Of a stretch of DNA of 64,000 nucleotides, positions 25,674 to 35,575 are shown one piece after another. Position 1 is the first letter of the stretch. Each line of letters begins with the position of its first letter. This stretch comes from G963556115 sp963677015 (GTDB lineage: Bacteria; Planctomycetota; SZUA-567), in contig OY781533.1 in NCBI GenBank assembly GCA_963677015.1, positions 682,001 through 746,000 of the forward strand, in the 5' to 3' direction. The notes below the pieces were generated by a model. That model worked only from the letters and a program-made list of their open reading frames with translations. It did not search any database and was not told the DNA's origin. The position numbers and the translations under genes are program-made.

Positions 25674-28538
25674 ATGCGGCTGTTATTTGATAAAGCGGAT
25701 CTGGACATTTTGCGGGAGATAAGGCTGCTGGAGCGGGAGAGTGATAAAAGTTCGACCCTGCCGGCGGTGTCCTATTCTTCGCATGCGGAAGGAATTATCG
25801 AAATTGCCGCCGGCGTCGAAATGCGTATTGCGGCAGCTGTGTATTTCTTGCTCAATTCAGCTACAACCGATGAGTATCCGCGCAGACTGCGGACGCTTCA
25901 GCGACTTTACCATGACGTTGATACTCTGGATAAGGGGTTACGGCTGAACGCGGCCAGAGTACAGGTAGAAATTATGAAGTCTATCTTTGACTGTCAGGGT
26001 TCGGTTCGCCGCAGACTTGAGCTGATACGTGATTTCAGAGAGGTGCGTACCGGAAAACCTCGAATAGTACGCGGTCAGCTTCGGCATTATCAATTGCTGG
26101 AGGTTCCGGAGGATTTTTCTCAACTGTCATTTGATGACAGTGTTGAGAATTCAAGCCGACTTGGAAATAAGAATCCGTCACATCTGATCTTGGACGCCTG
26201 GATAAAGGGTATCCGTAAGCTTCAGGTGATATCAAGAAATTATATTGATGTTCAGGAAGCACATGAACTGTTGACTGCCGGGGAAATTTTAGGGGTTGAG
26301 ATTGATATTGGGATAGAACTTCCGGTCTTTTATTGTGGCAGATTTATCAGCTTGGTTTGGACTCCGTTAGGAATGAACAGTCCCAGTGCTTTTGTTCGTC
26401 TTATCAAATCCAGCGCCCTTGAAGGTATATTGGAGGCGTCACGCAAAGTAGATATATATCATCAGGAACAGATATTCAGACTATTGCGGCTTTTCAGTGA
26501 GCGTGTTGAACGTGGGGAAATACAAGGAGTCCCCGTAGCTCATAGTCTTTTAACGGTTCAAAGATATAAGGAGTTTCTGGGAGAAAGCCGTCCTAATGAA
26601 GTAAATCTCAGCGAATTCATCTTCTCGTCAATTTCTGCCGGGAGTGATCTGATACCGGAAATTATTCTTATGCGTTATCTAAGGCCACTGCGTAATGAAA
26701 TAAGTTTCGATGATGATGCAGCATTGCGCGACGGCAGTCTGGCGGCTGATGTTAAAAATCTGGTTAAACTTATTGTTTCGGTACCGGTGACCTCGCGGAT
26801 TACGCTGCTTACCGGTAATCTGCGATCCTGGGAGGTTCCGGATATCTTATATCAGGGTAAGGGGCATATAGATGCGGTTGAGATCTTTAATTTGCGGGAT
26901 TATACTTTGGCTAGAGAGGGGCTTATAAAGTATGGGCGGGCTGAGATTAACCGGTTTCGCAAGGCGGTTAATGATCGTGATATAAGCAGTATTAAATTAT
27001 TGCTTGGGGCAGAAATTGAGCGGGTGCAGCGTAAAGACGTGGAAAATAAGGATTATGCGCTTGAAGCGCTGCAGAAGGTGAGGAGGAATATCGGAAAGCT
27101 GCTGGATCGGTATTCTGCGGTGCATATCGAACCTGCAATAGGCAGTGCTGCAGCGGGTAGAGGAAAAGTTTTTTACGGAATGGGACTGGTTGTGAGCGAG
27201 ACCTTGGGGCGCAGAGCAGCTCGGGATCTTATTCATTCCAGCGCCCCGGAGCATCTGGCGCTGCCCCTTGGCTGTCAGGTTTTCAAGAGGGTTGAGTATC
27301 TTAGCGGCGGTAGCGGGATTATAAATTACTGGAGTCGGTTGCGGGCCTGGCGTCAGCGCCGGCGCAAGTGGGTTCGTCATACTGTAAGCGGATTGGCAGG
27401 TGAGGAGATTGACAGTAATGTATACACTCTTACAGGCCGGTTCGGAGAACAGGTGGGGCAGAGAACTCTCGGATTTCCTGGTTACTGGTGGGAGTATCTC
27501 AATACTGATATAAAGAATATTATCAAGATACTCCTCGGATTTATTCCGGCATTTCTGACATTTTACCTGACTGCTGATTGGGATGTGCTCAAGTATGGGG
27601 GCGGTTTTATCTGGATGGCGATAACCGGAGGCAGGAATGCTTTGCAGTCTCTGCTGGCTGCCGGCGGTTTTGATCGTAATCTGAATATAAGCTGGGGTTC
27701 ACTCGTTGATAAGAAACGTATTGCCGAGAGTCTGATGTATACCGGACTTTCGGTGCCGCTTCTGGAATATCTGGTACGCGAGCTGCTGCTGCACCGGCTC
27801 ATCGGTATAAATGCCGCCGGAAGCCCTCTGGTGGTATATGCGGTGATTTCAGGTGTCAATGGCTGTTATATTGCGCTGCATAATTATATCAGAGGATTTC
27901 CTCTGGCGGCGATTATTGGAAACCTGTTTCGCTCGGTGCTGGCGGTTCCGGTTTCGCTTGTTATCAGTGCGGCTCTGGTATGGGGACTCGGCATCTGGGG
28001 TGTTGCCGGGGCGGGGCTGATTATTTCTGCCTGGTCCGCAGTTATTTCCAAAGCGGCATCGGATATTGTTGCTTGCCTGATTGAGGGACTTGCTGATCGT
28101 GCGGCATTTCTCAAGTTACGCCGCAGAGAGATCAAAGAGCTTGAGATTAAATTTCTGCATCTTAGTGAGCGGTTTGAACTGCTTGATCCGAGCCGGAGTC
28201 TTGTTGAAATATTTGAAGATATGGCACGGATGGTTGATATCTGTAAAGAAAAGCAGAGCACTGCCATAGAAGAGCTTGTTTTGCTGGCACTTGATCTTCT
28301 GTATTTCTGGAACAATAAAACCAGAGCTAAAATGGTAATCAAAACTGGTATAAGCAGGGTAAGTTCTGAGGAACGCCAATTGCTGAAAGTTGCATTGAAT
28401 ATTTTGTCTGAAAATACTGTCTGTATGCAGGCGCTGTCAGATTTTGGAAATTCTTCTGGGGCGCACCGGGCTCAACAGTACTATCTGCAAAGATGGCAGG
28501 TGTTTGTGCGTGATTTTGTAACAGCTTTGAAAGTATGA
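25674..28538 (+). CDS. Large orphan membrane protein with possible degenerate PHP-like segment
   Basis: A 954-residue protein I do not recognise. Residues 1-560 are soluble and mostly helical. Residues about 175-235 (from DAWIKGIRKL, through AHELLTAGEILGVEIDIG, to FISLVWTPLG) resemble the inner strand-helix pattern of PHP phosphoesterases, but the metal-binding His and Asp residues are missing. Hydrophobic segments lie at about 616-634, 640-652, 717-735 and 745-800, so the C-terminal third is in the inner membrane. A cytosolic helical tail (805-954) ends the chain. Basic QRRRKW at 561-566 precedes the membrane part. The ribosome site GGTGAGG supports ATG 25674. It lies just upstream of nusA, but a promoter and hairpin separate them. 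Confidence 0.8.
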   Translation: MRLLFDKADLDILREIRLLERESDKSSTLPAVSYSSHAEGIIEIAAGVEMRIAAAVYFLLNSATTDEYPRRLRTLQRLYHDVDTLDKGLRLNAARVQVEIMKSIFDCQGSVRRRLELIRDFREVRTGKPRIVRGQLRHYQLLEVPEDFSQLSFDDSVENSSRLGNKNPSHLILDAWIKGIRKLQVISRNYIDVQEAHELLTAGEILGVEIDIGIELPVFYCGRFISLVWTPLGMNSPSAFVRLIKSSALEGILEASRKVDIYHQEQIFRLLRLFSERVERGEIQGVPVAHSLLTVQRYKEFLGESRPNEVNLSEFIFSSISAGSDLIPEIILMRYLRPLRNEISFDDDAALRDGSLAADVKNLVKLIVSVPVTSRITLLTGNLRSWEVPDILYQGKGHIDAVEIFNLRDYTLAREGLIKYGRAEINRFRKAVNDRDISSIKLLLGAEIERVQRKDVENKDYALEALQKVRRNIGKLLDRYSAVHIEPAIGSAAAGRGKVFYGMGLVVSETLGRRAARDLIHSSAPEHLALPLGCQVFKRVEYLSGGSGIINYWSRLRAWRQRRRKWVRHTVSGLAGEEIDSNVYTLTGRFGEQVGQRTLGFPGYWWEYLNTDIKNIIKILLGFIPAFLTFYLTADWDVLKYGGGFIWMAITGGRNALQSLLAAGGFDRNLNISWGSLVDKKRIAESLMYTGLSVPLLEYLVRELLLHRLIGINAAGSPLVVYAVISGVNGCYIALHNYIRGFPLAAIIGNLFRSVLAVPVSLVISAALVWGLGIWGVAGAGLIISAWSAVISKAASDIVACLIEGLADRAAFLKLRRREIKELEIKFLHLSERFELLDPSRSLVEIFEDMARMVDICKEKQSTAIEELVLLALDLLYFWNNKTRAKMVIKTGISRVSSEERQLLKVALNILSENTVCMQALSDFGNSSGAHRAQQYYLQRWQVFVRDFVTALKV

Positions 28539-28596
28539 TGTTGCATTAATATGATAAATAAAAGTTACCTCGGGGTGAGAAAAAACATGAATGGTC

Positions 28597-28625
28597 TTGA
28601 CTTTTGCAGGATAAAAGGTTATATT
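28597..28625 (+). promoter_or_regulatory. Promoter of the nusA leader
   Basis: TTGACT (28597-28602), 17 bases, TATATT (28620-28625). Transcription would begin near 28632, about 45 bases before a terminator-type hairpin and 142 bases before nusA. Confidence 0.7.
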
Positions 28626-28675
28626 GATATCAGCTAACCATTATTAGTCAGATTTAGTCTGGATTACATAGTGCG

Positions 28676-28710
28676 GGAGCGGGTCAGAGTGATCCGCTCC
28701 GTTTATTTTT
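28676..28710 (+). terminator. Terminator-like hairpin in the nusA leader (possible attenuator)
   Basis: An 11-bp stem (28676-28686 with 28690-28700, one G-T pair), a 3-base loop and the T-rich tail GTTTATTTTTATT. It lies downstream of a strong promoter and upstream of nusA, so it may attenuate nusA rather than end the preceding gene only. Confidence 0.75.
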
Positions 28711-28773
28711 ATTGTACCCCATGTATAAACTATTTAAAAATACGGTCTGGGGATTTTGAGTGGATTTTTAAAG

Positions 28774-30096
28774 ATGAATAACGAAGAACTACTAAGACTT
28801 ATCAATAGTATCCATATGGATAAGGGGATCGATCGCGAACTCCTTTTTGAAAGCCTTGAAGCGGCTCTGGTTTCAGCTGCAAGAAAGAAATATACAGATG
28901 TCGAAGAGCTCCGTATAAGAATCAATCGTGATAATGGCGATTTAATTCTGCTTGATGGTGATAGACCGTTACGTATTCTTGAGCCTAGCGAGTTTGGCAG
29001 AATTGCCGCTCAGACTGCAAAGCAGGTGATGATACAGCGTATACGTGAAGCTGAGAGTGAAGTGGTTTACGAGGACTTTCAGGGTAAGGAAGATACTATT
29101 GTCAATGGTACTATTTCCCGGGTTGAAAGGGGAACCGTCGTTCTTAATATTGGTAAGGCCGATGGGATTCTACCACGTCAGGAACAGATACCTTCTGAAA
29201 ATTACCGTCCGGGAGAGCGTCTTCGCTGCTATGTTGTTCAGGTAAGAAAGAAAGGTAATAAAGTTCTTATCGTTCTTTCCAGAACTCATCCTACTCTGGT
29301 CAAGGAATTGTTTGAGATGGAAGTTCCTGAGATTTCTGAGCATATTGTCGAGATTAAAGGTCTGGTACGTGAACCGGGATACCGCACCAAGCTTGCGGTA
29401 TATTCTTCCGACAGTAAGGTTGACGCTGTTGGTGCCTGTGTAGGTATTCGCGGTAACCGTATACGCAGTATTGTTGAAGAACTCAACGGTGAGAAGATAG
29501 ATATTGTCCGCTGGCATGAAAATGAGGAACTCTTTATTCGTAATGCTCTGTCTCCGGCGGCGGCTGAATCAATAGATTTTGACCGCAGACGTAATCGGGC
29601 ACGCGTGCTGGTGGAGAATGATCAGCTTTCGCTGGCTATCGGACGTAAGGGGCAGAATGTCAGACTTTCCAGCAAGCTTACCGGCTGGGATCTGGATATT
29701 ATGACTATTGATCAGCACCGCGAATGGCGTGAACTGGGGCATGATGAGATCGCCAGTCTGCCGGGTGTGGGCGATCAGACTATCAATAATCTGCTCTTGA
29801 CCGGCTTTGAGTCGTTCCAGGATATTGTAGAGCTTGGAGTTGATGAACTGATGAAGATCAAGGGAATCGCTGAAAAGAAGGCAGAGGAGATTTATCAGTT
29901 TGCCCTTGACGGTTACCAGAAGCGTATTGAACGCAACCAGAAAGCTGCTGCAGAAGCACGGCAGAAGCGTCAGCAGAAAAAATCAGCTCCGTCTATGCCT
30001 CTGCTTGAGCAGAAGGAAGCACCTGAAGTCGCAGCGGTTATAGAAAATGAGCAGCAGGATAGTGCTGAGAAGGAACCTGAGCAGTCTGCTGAGTAG
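28774..30096 (+). CDS. nusA: Transcription termination/antitermination factor NusA
   Basis: An RNA polymerase-bound elongation factor of 440 residues. Domains in order: the N-terminal RNAP-binding domain (1-120), S1 (about 125-200, GTISRVERGTVVLNIGKADG), then KH1/KH2 (210-340, GACVGIRGNRIRSIVEELNGE and LAIGRKGQNVRL). A helix-hairpin-helix region (LPGVGDQTINNLL and KIKGIAEKKAEEI) and a charged Glu/Gln/Ala tail follow. A TTG at 28756 would add six residues; ATG 28774 (MNNEELL) matches the usual NusA start, although the ribosome site is weak. rimP, normally upstream, is absent here. infB follows after an unusually long gap. Confidence 0.95.
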   Translation: MNNEELLRLINSIHMDKGIDRELLFESLEAALVSAARKKYTDVEELRIRINRDNGDLILLDGDRPLRILEPSEFGRIAAQTAKQVMIQRIREAESEVVYEDFQGKEDTIVNGTISRVERGTVVLNIGKADGILPRQEQIPSENYRPGERLRCYVVQVRKKGNKVLIVLSRTHPTLVKELFEMEVPEISEHIVEIKGLVREPGYRTKLAVYSSDSKVDAVGACVGIRGNRIRSIVEELNGEKIDIVRWHENEELFIRNALSPAAAESIDFDRRRNRARVLVENDQLSLAIGRKGQNVRLSSKLTGWDLDIMTIDQHREWRELGHDEIASLPGVGDQTINNLLLTGFESFQDIVELGVDELMKIKGIAEKKAEEIYQFALDGYQKRIERNQKAAAEARQKRQQKKSAPSMPLLEQKEAPEVAAVIENEQQDSAEKEPEQSAE

Positions 30097-30149
30097 TCTT
30101 TAGCTTCTCTATATATGCTTAAAGATTGCGGGTTTTTTCTTGCTTGGAC

Positions 30150-30488
30150 TTGCTAAAAAAGGGGAATTGTGTAAAATTTTCCTTAAAGAGAATTTTTGAT
30201 CCAGTTATTGTTTCCGAAGCTGGCTCTTATAAGGTTATTCAGGATTGTTTTGGGAGGTTCGATGGCTGAGGGTAGGCTAAGTTAATTTGTGGTTCTGCTT
30301 CTGCGGATTATCACTGATAGCAATATCACTAATCTTCAGAGAGCTGCAAATGGGCAGATGAAATAGCTGACGTTGTTCCTTGAAACATTGAGAGCTATTG
30401 AAGGTTTCTGCAGGGAATTTCAATAATTTGGGTTTTGAAACTTATTGGAAATTATAAATACTAGTTAGATTTCAGATTGGATTACTTG
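30150..30488 (+). promoter_or_regulatory. infB leader: candidate promoter, mini-ORF and stem
   Basis: The gap between nusA and infB (30097-30488) has no gene-sized frame. It holds a candidate promoter, TTGCTA (30150-30155), 16 bases, TAAAAT (30172-30177). A seven-residue reading frame follows (30262-30285, MAEGRLS) behind the strong ribosome site GGGAGG (30252-30257), and a 6-bp stem ATTGAA/TTCAAT lies near 30400. A leader of about 300 bases before infB is unusual and may regulate it. No riboswitch family was recognised. Confidence 0.35.
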
Positions 30489-33203
30489 ATGCGTTTTTAT
30501 GAACTTGCTGCAAAAATAGGACTGGATAAGAAAGATTATCAGGTTTTGCTGGATTATGCTAACAACAATGGTTTCGCAATTAAAAATTCACTTGCTACCG
30601 TAGATGGTGAAACAGCTTCCTGGGTTGAGGATAATTCATCTGAGCTTCCAAGGTTGATACAAGAAGCCAATGAAAATGCTAAGACAACCAAGTCCCGCAA
30701 ACGTCGTGTGCCGGTAAGAAGAAGAAATTCTAAACAGGCAGCAGCCAAGGAAAAATCAAAAAAGGCTGCTCCAGAGGCACCTAAAGCACCGGAAAAGACT
30801 GCTGAGCAGCAAACTAAACAAACTAAAGAGCAGCCTAAAGCACCAGCACCAAAGAAGAAGGAAGAACCTGTAAAGGTTAAGGATAATAAGGTTGAGAAGG
30901 TTGAGAAGGTTGAAACAGTAAAAGAGAGAAAAGTGGAAGCTACCGCTAAAAAAGCAGAAACTAAATCAACTGCGAAGAAGGATCCCACTCCTTCATTAGA
31001 GGTGAAAAAGACTGCGAACGGAAAGATTCAGAAAAATCCTGAATACAATAAGAATCAGGGTAAAAAAGCAAAGAAATCTCCTGCCAAAGATTCCAAGCAG
31101 AACAAACCCAGGGTTAGCAAGAACGCTAAAGCCGAGGTGATGTTTGATGAAACTGATGGCAATAAGGATGCACTCGCTGGACACAAGTTTAAGCGTGCAG
31201 ATTTTAAAGGGCAGATGTCTCGTCCTGAACTTCCGGCTATTTTTGCTGCTATGGATTCTGAATATACCCGTAGTATACGCTCTACCGGATCGCGTAAGCG
31301 TCAGGGAAGCAGAGGGCGTGGTGCCGGGCAGTCCGGTGTCGGGCAGGGCATAAGCGGTGGTGGAAGAAGGGGTGGCAAAAAAGGCAAGAAGCAGCAGAAG
31401 AAGCCGCAGCCAGAGGTTCACCAGACACCACAGGTTTTTGCCGGTATGAGTATGCGTGATCTTTCCGCCGCTTTTGGTATAAAACTCAATCAGATTCTCG
31501 GTTTTATGATGAAGAACGGACAGCTTATGTCTGTGAATGATATTGTATCTGAGGATGATATTGTTCTGATCGCTGAAGAGTTCAAGGTCGAGTTTGAGTG
31601 GAAGGAAGACGATGATCTTGAAGTACAGGTTGAAAAGGAGATTGAACTGGAAGAACATTCCGGTGATGACTCTGATATGCTGCCGCGTCCGCCGGTAGTA
31701 ACCTTTATGGGACACGTTGACCATGGTAAGACCTCGCTTCTTGATAAAGTGCGTGATACCAGAGTTGCCGCGAGTGAGCATGGAGGTATTACTCAGCATA
31801 TCGGTGCGTACTCTGTTGAGCAGAATGGTCAGAAAATAACCTTCCTTGATACCCCCGGTCATGAAGCTTTTACTCAGATGCGTGCTCGTGGAGCAAATCT
31901 TACCGATGTCGCTGTTCTTGTTGTTGCGGCCGATGACGGTGTGATGCCGCAGACCAAGGAAGCATTCAATCATGCACGCAATGCCGAGGTGCCTATTGTT
32001 GTTGCGATCAATAAATGTGATCTGCCAAATGCCAACCCTGAAAAGGTGAAGCAGGAACTTTCCAATCAGTTGGGGCTCCTTCCGGAAGAATGGGGTGGAT
32101 CGGCCGGTATTATAGAGGTTTCAGCTCATACCGGTGAAGGTATTGAAGCACTTCTGGAACGTATTCTGCTTGAATCTGAGATGCTGGAGCTTACTGCAAA
32201 TCCAAAGCGTAAGGCTGTAGGGTATGTTATTGAATCCGAGATGACTGAGAATAGAGGTGTTGTTGCGACTATTCTGATAAATGACGGTACTCTTAACCGC
32301 GGAGATGTTCTGCTGACTTCTAACGGCTACGGTAAGGTCAAACTGATGTATGACTGGACTGGGTCGACGTGTGAATCTGGTGGACCTTCACAGGCGGTAT
32401 CAGTGGTCGGTCTTAATAATGTGCCGGAGGTTGGTGATAAGATATTTGTTATTGATGATCTGGTAAAGGCCCGAAAACTTGCAGAAGAGCGTGAGAAAAA
32501 GGCCAGAGCTGAGATGCTTTCACGCCGCAGACGTAAGCATGTTACACTTGAAAATCTTACAGCGTATCTTAAGGAAGGTAATAAACGAGAACTTAATGTT
32601 ATTATTAAATCCGATGTTACCGGATCGCTGGAAGTTCTGGAGAAGACCCTTATTGATCTCTCTACCGATGAGGTAAGTATCAATATTATACATGCAGCGG
32701 TTGGTGGTATTTCAAATGCGGATGTTCTCTTCGCTGATGCCAGTGATGCTCTTATTGTCGGTTTCCATGTGGTTGCGGATTCAGCGGCTAAGACTGCTGC
32801 TGCTTCTCATAGTGTTCAGATCAAGGTATATCATGTGATTTACCGTTTGATAGAGGATATGAAGGCTGCGCTGGAAGGCTTGCTGCCACCTGAAGAGAAG
32901 GAAGTTATTATCGGTCAGGTTGAGATTCGTGAAGTTTTCCATTCCAGCAAGCTGGGTAATATCGCCGGATGTTTTGTTACTGACGGTATGATTAACAGAA
33001 ATTGTCAGGTTCGTCTGATACGTGACAGTATTGTTATTTATGAGGGCAAAATTGATGGCCTGAAGCGTTTCAAAGATGATGCTAAAGAGGTTAGAAGCGG
33101 CTTTGAATGTGGTCTGAGAATAGTCGGATATGATGACATAAAGGTTGGTGACGTCATAGAGGCGTTTGAGGTGGAAGAGGTTGCCAGAAAGCTTGAAGAC
33201 TGA
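30489..33203 (+). CDS. infB: Translation initiation factor IF-2
   Basis: A GTPase that brings initiator tRNA to the 30S subunit. It has 904 residues from ATG 30489 (MRFYELAAKIGL, the usual IF2 N-terminal domain). Residues about 60-240 are a Lys/Ala/Pro-rich linker, and a second IF2-N domain covers about 320-380. The G domain starts near residue 405 with GHVDHGKTS (G1), then DTPGHEAF (G3) and NKCD (G4). Domains II-IV fill the C-terminal part and end in a normal IF2 C2 domain. A TTG at 30477 would add four residues. rbfA and truB, often next, are missing; a terminator ends the unit. Confidence 0.96.
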   Translation: MRFYELAAKIGLDKKDYQVLLDYANNNGFAIKNSLATVDGETASWVEDNSSELPRLIQEANENAKTTKSRKRRVPVRRRNSKQAAAKEKSKKAAPEAPKAPEKTAEQQTKQTKEQPKAPAPKKKEEPVKVKDNKVEKVEKVETVKERKVEATAKKAETKSTAKKDPTPSLEVKKTANGKIQKNPEYNKNQGKKAKKSPAKDSKQNKPRVSKNAKAEVMFDETDGNKDALAGHKFKRADFKGQMSRPELPAIFAAMDSEYTRSIRSTGSRKRQGSRGRGAGQSGVGQGISGGGRRGGKKGKKQQKKPQPEVHQTPQVFAGMSMRDLSAAFGIKLNQILGFMMKNGQLMSVNDIVSEDDIVLIAEEFKVEFEWKEDDDLEVQVEKEIELEEHSGDDSDMLPRPPVVTFMGHVDHGKTSLLDKVRDTRVAASEHGGITQHIGAYSVEQNGQKITFLDTPGHEAFTQMRARGANLTDVAVLVVAADDGVMPQTKEAFNHARNAEVPIVVAINKCDLPNANPEKVKQELSNQLGLLPEEWGGSAGIIEVSAHTGEGIEALLERILLESEMLELTANPKRKAVGYVIESEMTENRGVVATILINDGTLNRGDVLLTSNGYGKVKLMYDWTGSTCESGGPSQAVSVVGLNNVPEVGDKIFVIDDLVKARKLAEEREKKARAEMLSRRRRKHVTLENLTAYLKEGNKRELNVIIKSDVTGSLEVLEKTLIDLSTDEVSINIIHAAVGGISNADVLFADASDALIVGFHVVADSAAKTAAASHSVQIKVYHVIYRLIEDMKAALEGLLPPEEKEVIIGQVEIREVFHSSKLGNIAGCFVTDGMINRNCQVRLIRDSIVIYEGKIDGLKRFKDDAKEVRSGFECGLRIVGYDDIKVGDVIEAFEVEEVARKLED

Positions 33204-33234
33204 TTCTGACGTTCTGATTGTTTTTATATTTATA

Positions 33235-33278
33235 AATAAGAGTGTGTCTGTCAATTGGCAGACACACTCTTATTTTAT
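33235..33278. terminator. Convergent terminator after infB
   Basis: A perfect 16-bp stem (33235-33250 with 33259-33274), an 8-base loop and a T-rich tail. It stands between infB and the opposing exporter operon and may serve both directions. Confidence 0.9.
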
Positions 33279-33410
33279 TAGGGTTAATTTATCTGATTGT
33301 ATCGTGAGTTAAGTTAAGGGTTGACTAGCTATGGTCGTGTTGTGTAAGTATTGAGAATTTGCCGGGTTGAAACATTCGCTTGGAAATGCTCAGGGGGAAT
33401 GAATAAATAT

Positions 33411-35573
33411 TTAAATTCCGGATTCGCGCATCAGTACCTGATATATGTGTTGAATCAGGTCTTTAATATATGACCGGGGTCTGCTCCAGTATACTGCTAT
33501 ACCCGGTTGGTCAAAACGCAGTGTTTGCGATAATTCTGAGGATTGCTCTAAACTGCTAAAGCTGCATTCTATAGTAAAGTACGGGTAAATCATTTTAAGC
33601 TGTTCGTTTTTGTCAGGGATGACATCAATAGGGCCGCCATTATGTGAGGCAAGTCCGGGGTGTTTCAGGAAGTCTTCACGATTCGGTCTTATATTTTGTA
33701 TTATTGCTTTGTAGCGAATATTACGGTAGCTGGCGTAATCCGGTATGAATTCAACAACGTCACCCGGTTGCAGCGAAGAAGCTGCTCTTGACGGAGCATA
33801 TAATGTAAGGGTCAGTGAGTTAAGATTATAGATGCGGCCAAGTTCTTCGCCTTTGTAAACAGCTACTCCGGAACGAAGGGTTTCTTTAAGGTCAGTAACT
33901 GTGCCGTTGATATCAGCGGTAATTCTACTCTGTTTCAGGGCTTCTTTTAATGAACGAAGTTTGGCTTTAGCCTGGAGATAAGTCTCTCTAATCTGTGGTG
34001 CCAGTCCTTTAAGTTCAGTTCTGGCTGCAACCTGTTTGAGCTGAATTGCCAGCTGGCTGATATTGAGTTCTGCCAGTTTAATCTCGGCTTGTAACTGATG
34101 TGAGTCAATTGCCAGAAGCTGTTCTCCGACAGTTACTTTATGGTTGCGGGCAATATTCATGCCTGATATGGTTCCTGAAGCCGGGCTATAGATTATCTGG
34201 GTTTCGGCTGCGGAGGTTATCGCCGGTATGCTGCTGTATCGGGGTAAGGGAATAGTGAGCCATATAAGCAGAATAACCAAAATAATAATGAATAATGCAA
34301 AACGGATACTGATTCGTTTTCCGCGTATCAGGCTGATATCTGTAGTTAACTCCCGGTAAAGGGGGCGAATAATGAAGGTGAATATCTCGATAGTGAAAAG
34401 TAATATACCTATAATTTTCGGAAAAGTATAATATACCACTACGGCTATTCCGGTGTAGAGAAAGAAGCGGTAGGTCCAAGTGCAAATGGAGTAGGCTAGC
34501 ATAAATAATTTTCGTTTCAGACTGAGTTCCGGTTCCGGGCAGTCAAGCTGCATCCCCAGAAGTTTGCGTCGGTAGAACCAGCGGGTCATGTTGAAAGCTC
34601 GAAATTGCAGGTTGTCGATACCGGTCAGATCTGAAAATATATAATAACCGTCAAATCGCATAAGCGGGTTGAGATTAACCAGCAGGGTACTGATAAGAGT
34701 AAGTGATGAAAGAACGAAGGTAATGCTTGAGAGTGTGGGGTTGTTGCTTATTCCCCAGATGAAGAGAGAAATACCTGCTATTATCAGTTCGGTCAGAATA
34801 CCTGCGGCACTGATGCGCAACCGTTGATGACGTGAATGCATGCGCCAGCTGTCGGTAACATCACAGTAGGGTATGGGCCAGAGTACAATAAAAGCCAGTC
34901 CCATTGTCGGTATGTGATTGCCGAAGTGTTTGGCGGTATAAGCATGGGAAAACTCATGAAAAATCTTGAGTAGTGCAATTGATATACCATAGCAGATAAA
35001 TCCCTTAGGGTTCAGAAAGCTGGTAAAAGTATGGATATATTCATCAAAGCGCTGGCTTAGAAAGTATAATCCTATAAGTCCTATTATCAGGTAGAAAAAC
35101 AGGAGAACCCGCGAGGATAGTACTCTGATAAAGCCCATGGTATTTTCCAGAAAATTATCAGGATGTATTAACGGTATTCGGAAATATAGATAGTGGTATA
35201 CAATCCATTTAAAAAATCCGGTTTTTCGCTGTTGCTGCTCAGCGATTAGAAAAGAGCTGTTCTTGTGAAGAGTTTTTTCTGTCAGCCCATAGGCAATGAG
35301 TTCTTCAACAAATTGTAGTATTTCGGTCGCAGCTTCGCGTATTGTTGTCTCATGCTCCAGCCGTTCTAGCAGTTTGCTGGCAGGTTGGACTTTGTCGAGT
35401 CGTTTGACTATTTCAAATTGAATCCAGTCGAGTCGGGTGAAGGTCGCATGAATGGGATCATGGAGCATCCAGACAGGTTTACCTTGCTCTTCAGACGGTG
35501 CTACCGTGAGTTCCAGATCTGACCGCAACCGGGGAAGTAGTGACTTGGGGGTAAGGGATACATTGGAACTCAT
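33411..35573 (-). CDS. Site-2-protease-like (M50) membrane protein fused to an HlyD-type adaptor
   Basis: A 720-residue inner-membrane protein. Residues 15-100 look like a PqqD-type helical domain. TM helices from about 150 to 400 surround an M50 zinc protease core: HEFSH at 206-210 and NPLMRFDGYY near 301-311 supply the metal-ligand motifs. Further TMs (about 405-440) lead into a periplasmic biotinyl-lipoyl/HlyD region (about 445-650) with a coiled-coil hairpin. Such M50-HlyD proteins occur in peptide and adhesin export clusters. It starts 2 bases after the GAF-HlyD gene stop, and it is the last gene of the operon. Both M50 motifs look intact, so proteolysis or substrate gating is possible. 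Confidence 0.82.
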   Translation of the reverse strand: MSSNVSLTPKSLLPRLRSDLELTVAPSEEQGKPVWMLHDPIHATFTRLDWIQFEIVKRLDKVQPASKLLERLEHETTIREAATEILQFVEELIAYGLTEKTLHKNSSFLIAEQQQRKTGFFKWIVYHYLYFRIPLIHPDNFLENTMGFIRVLSSRVLLFFYLIIGLIGLYFLSQRFDEYIHTFTSFLNPKGFICYGISIALLKIFHEFSHAYTAKHFGNHIPTMGLAFIVLWPIPYCDVTDSWRMHSRHQRLRISAAGILTELIIAGISLFIWGISNNPTLSSITFVLSSLTLISTLLVNLNPLMRFDGYYIFSDLTGIDNLQFRAFNMTRWFYRRKLLGMQLDCPEPELSLKRKLFMLAYSICTWTYRFFLYTGIAVVVYYTFPKIIGILLFTIEIFTFIIRPLYRELTTDISLIRGKRISIRFALFIIILVILLIWLTIPLPRYSSIPAITSAAETQIIYSPASGTISGMNIARNHKVTVGEQLLAIDSHQLQAEIKLAELNISQLAIQLKQVAARTELKGLAPQIRETYLQAKAKLRSLKEALKQSRITADINGTVTDLKETLRSGVAVYKGEELGRIYNLNSLTLTLYAPSRAASSLQPGDVVEFIPDYASYRNIRYKAIIQNIRPNREDFLKHPGLASHNGGPIDVIPDKNEQLKMIYPYFTIECSFSSLEQSSELSQTLRFDQPGIAVYWSRPRSYIKDLIQHIYQVLMRESGI

Positions 35574-35575
35574 AA

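Noticed and set aside
30996..31973. 325-codon minus-strand frame inside infB
   Set aside because: It is antisense to the conserved IF2 linker and G domain; composition mirrors the Lys-rich coding strand.
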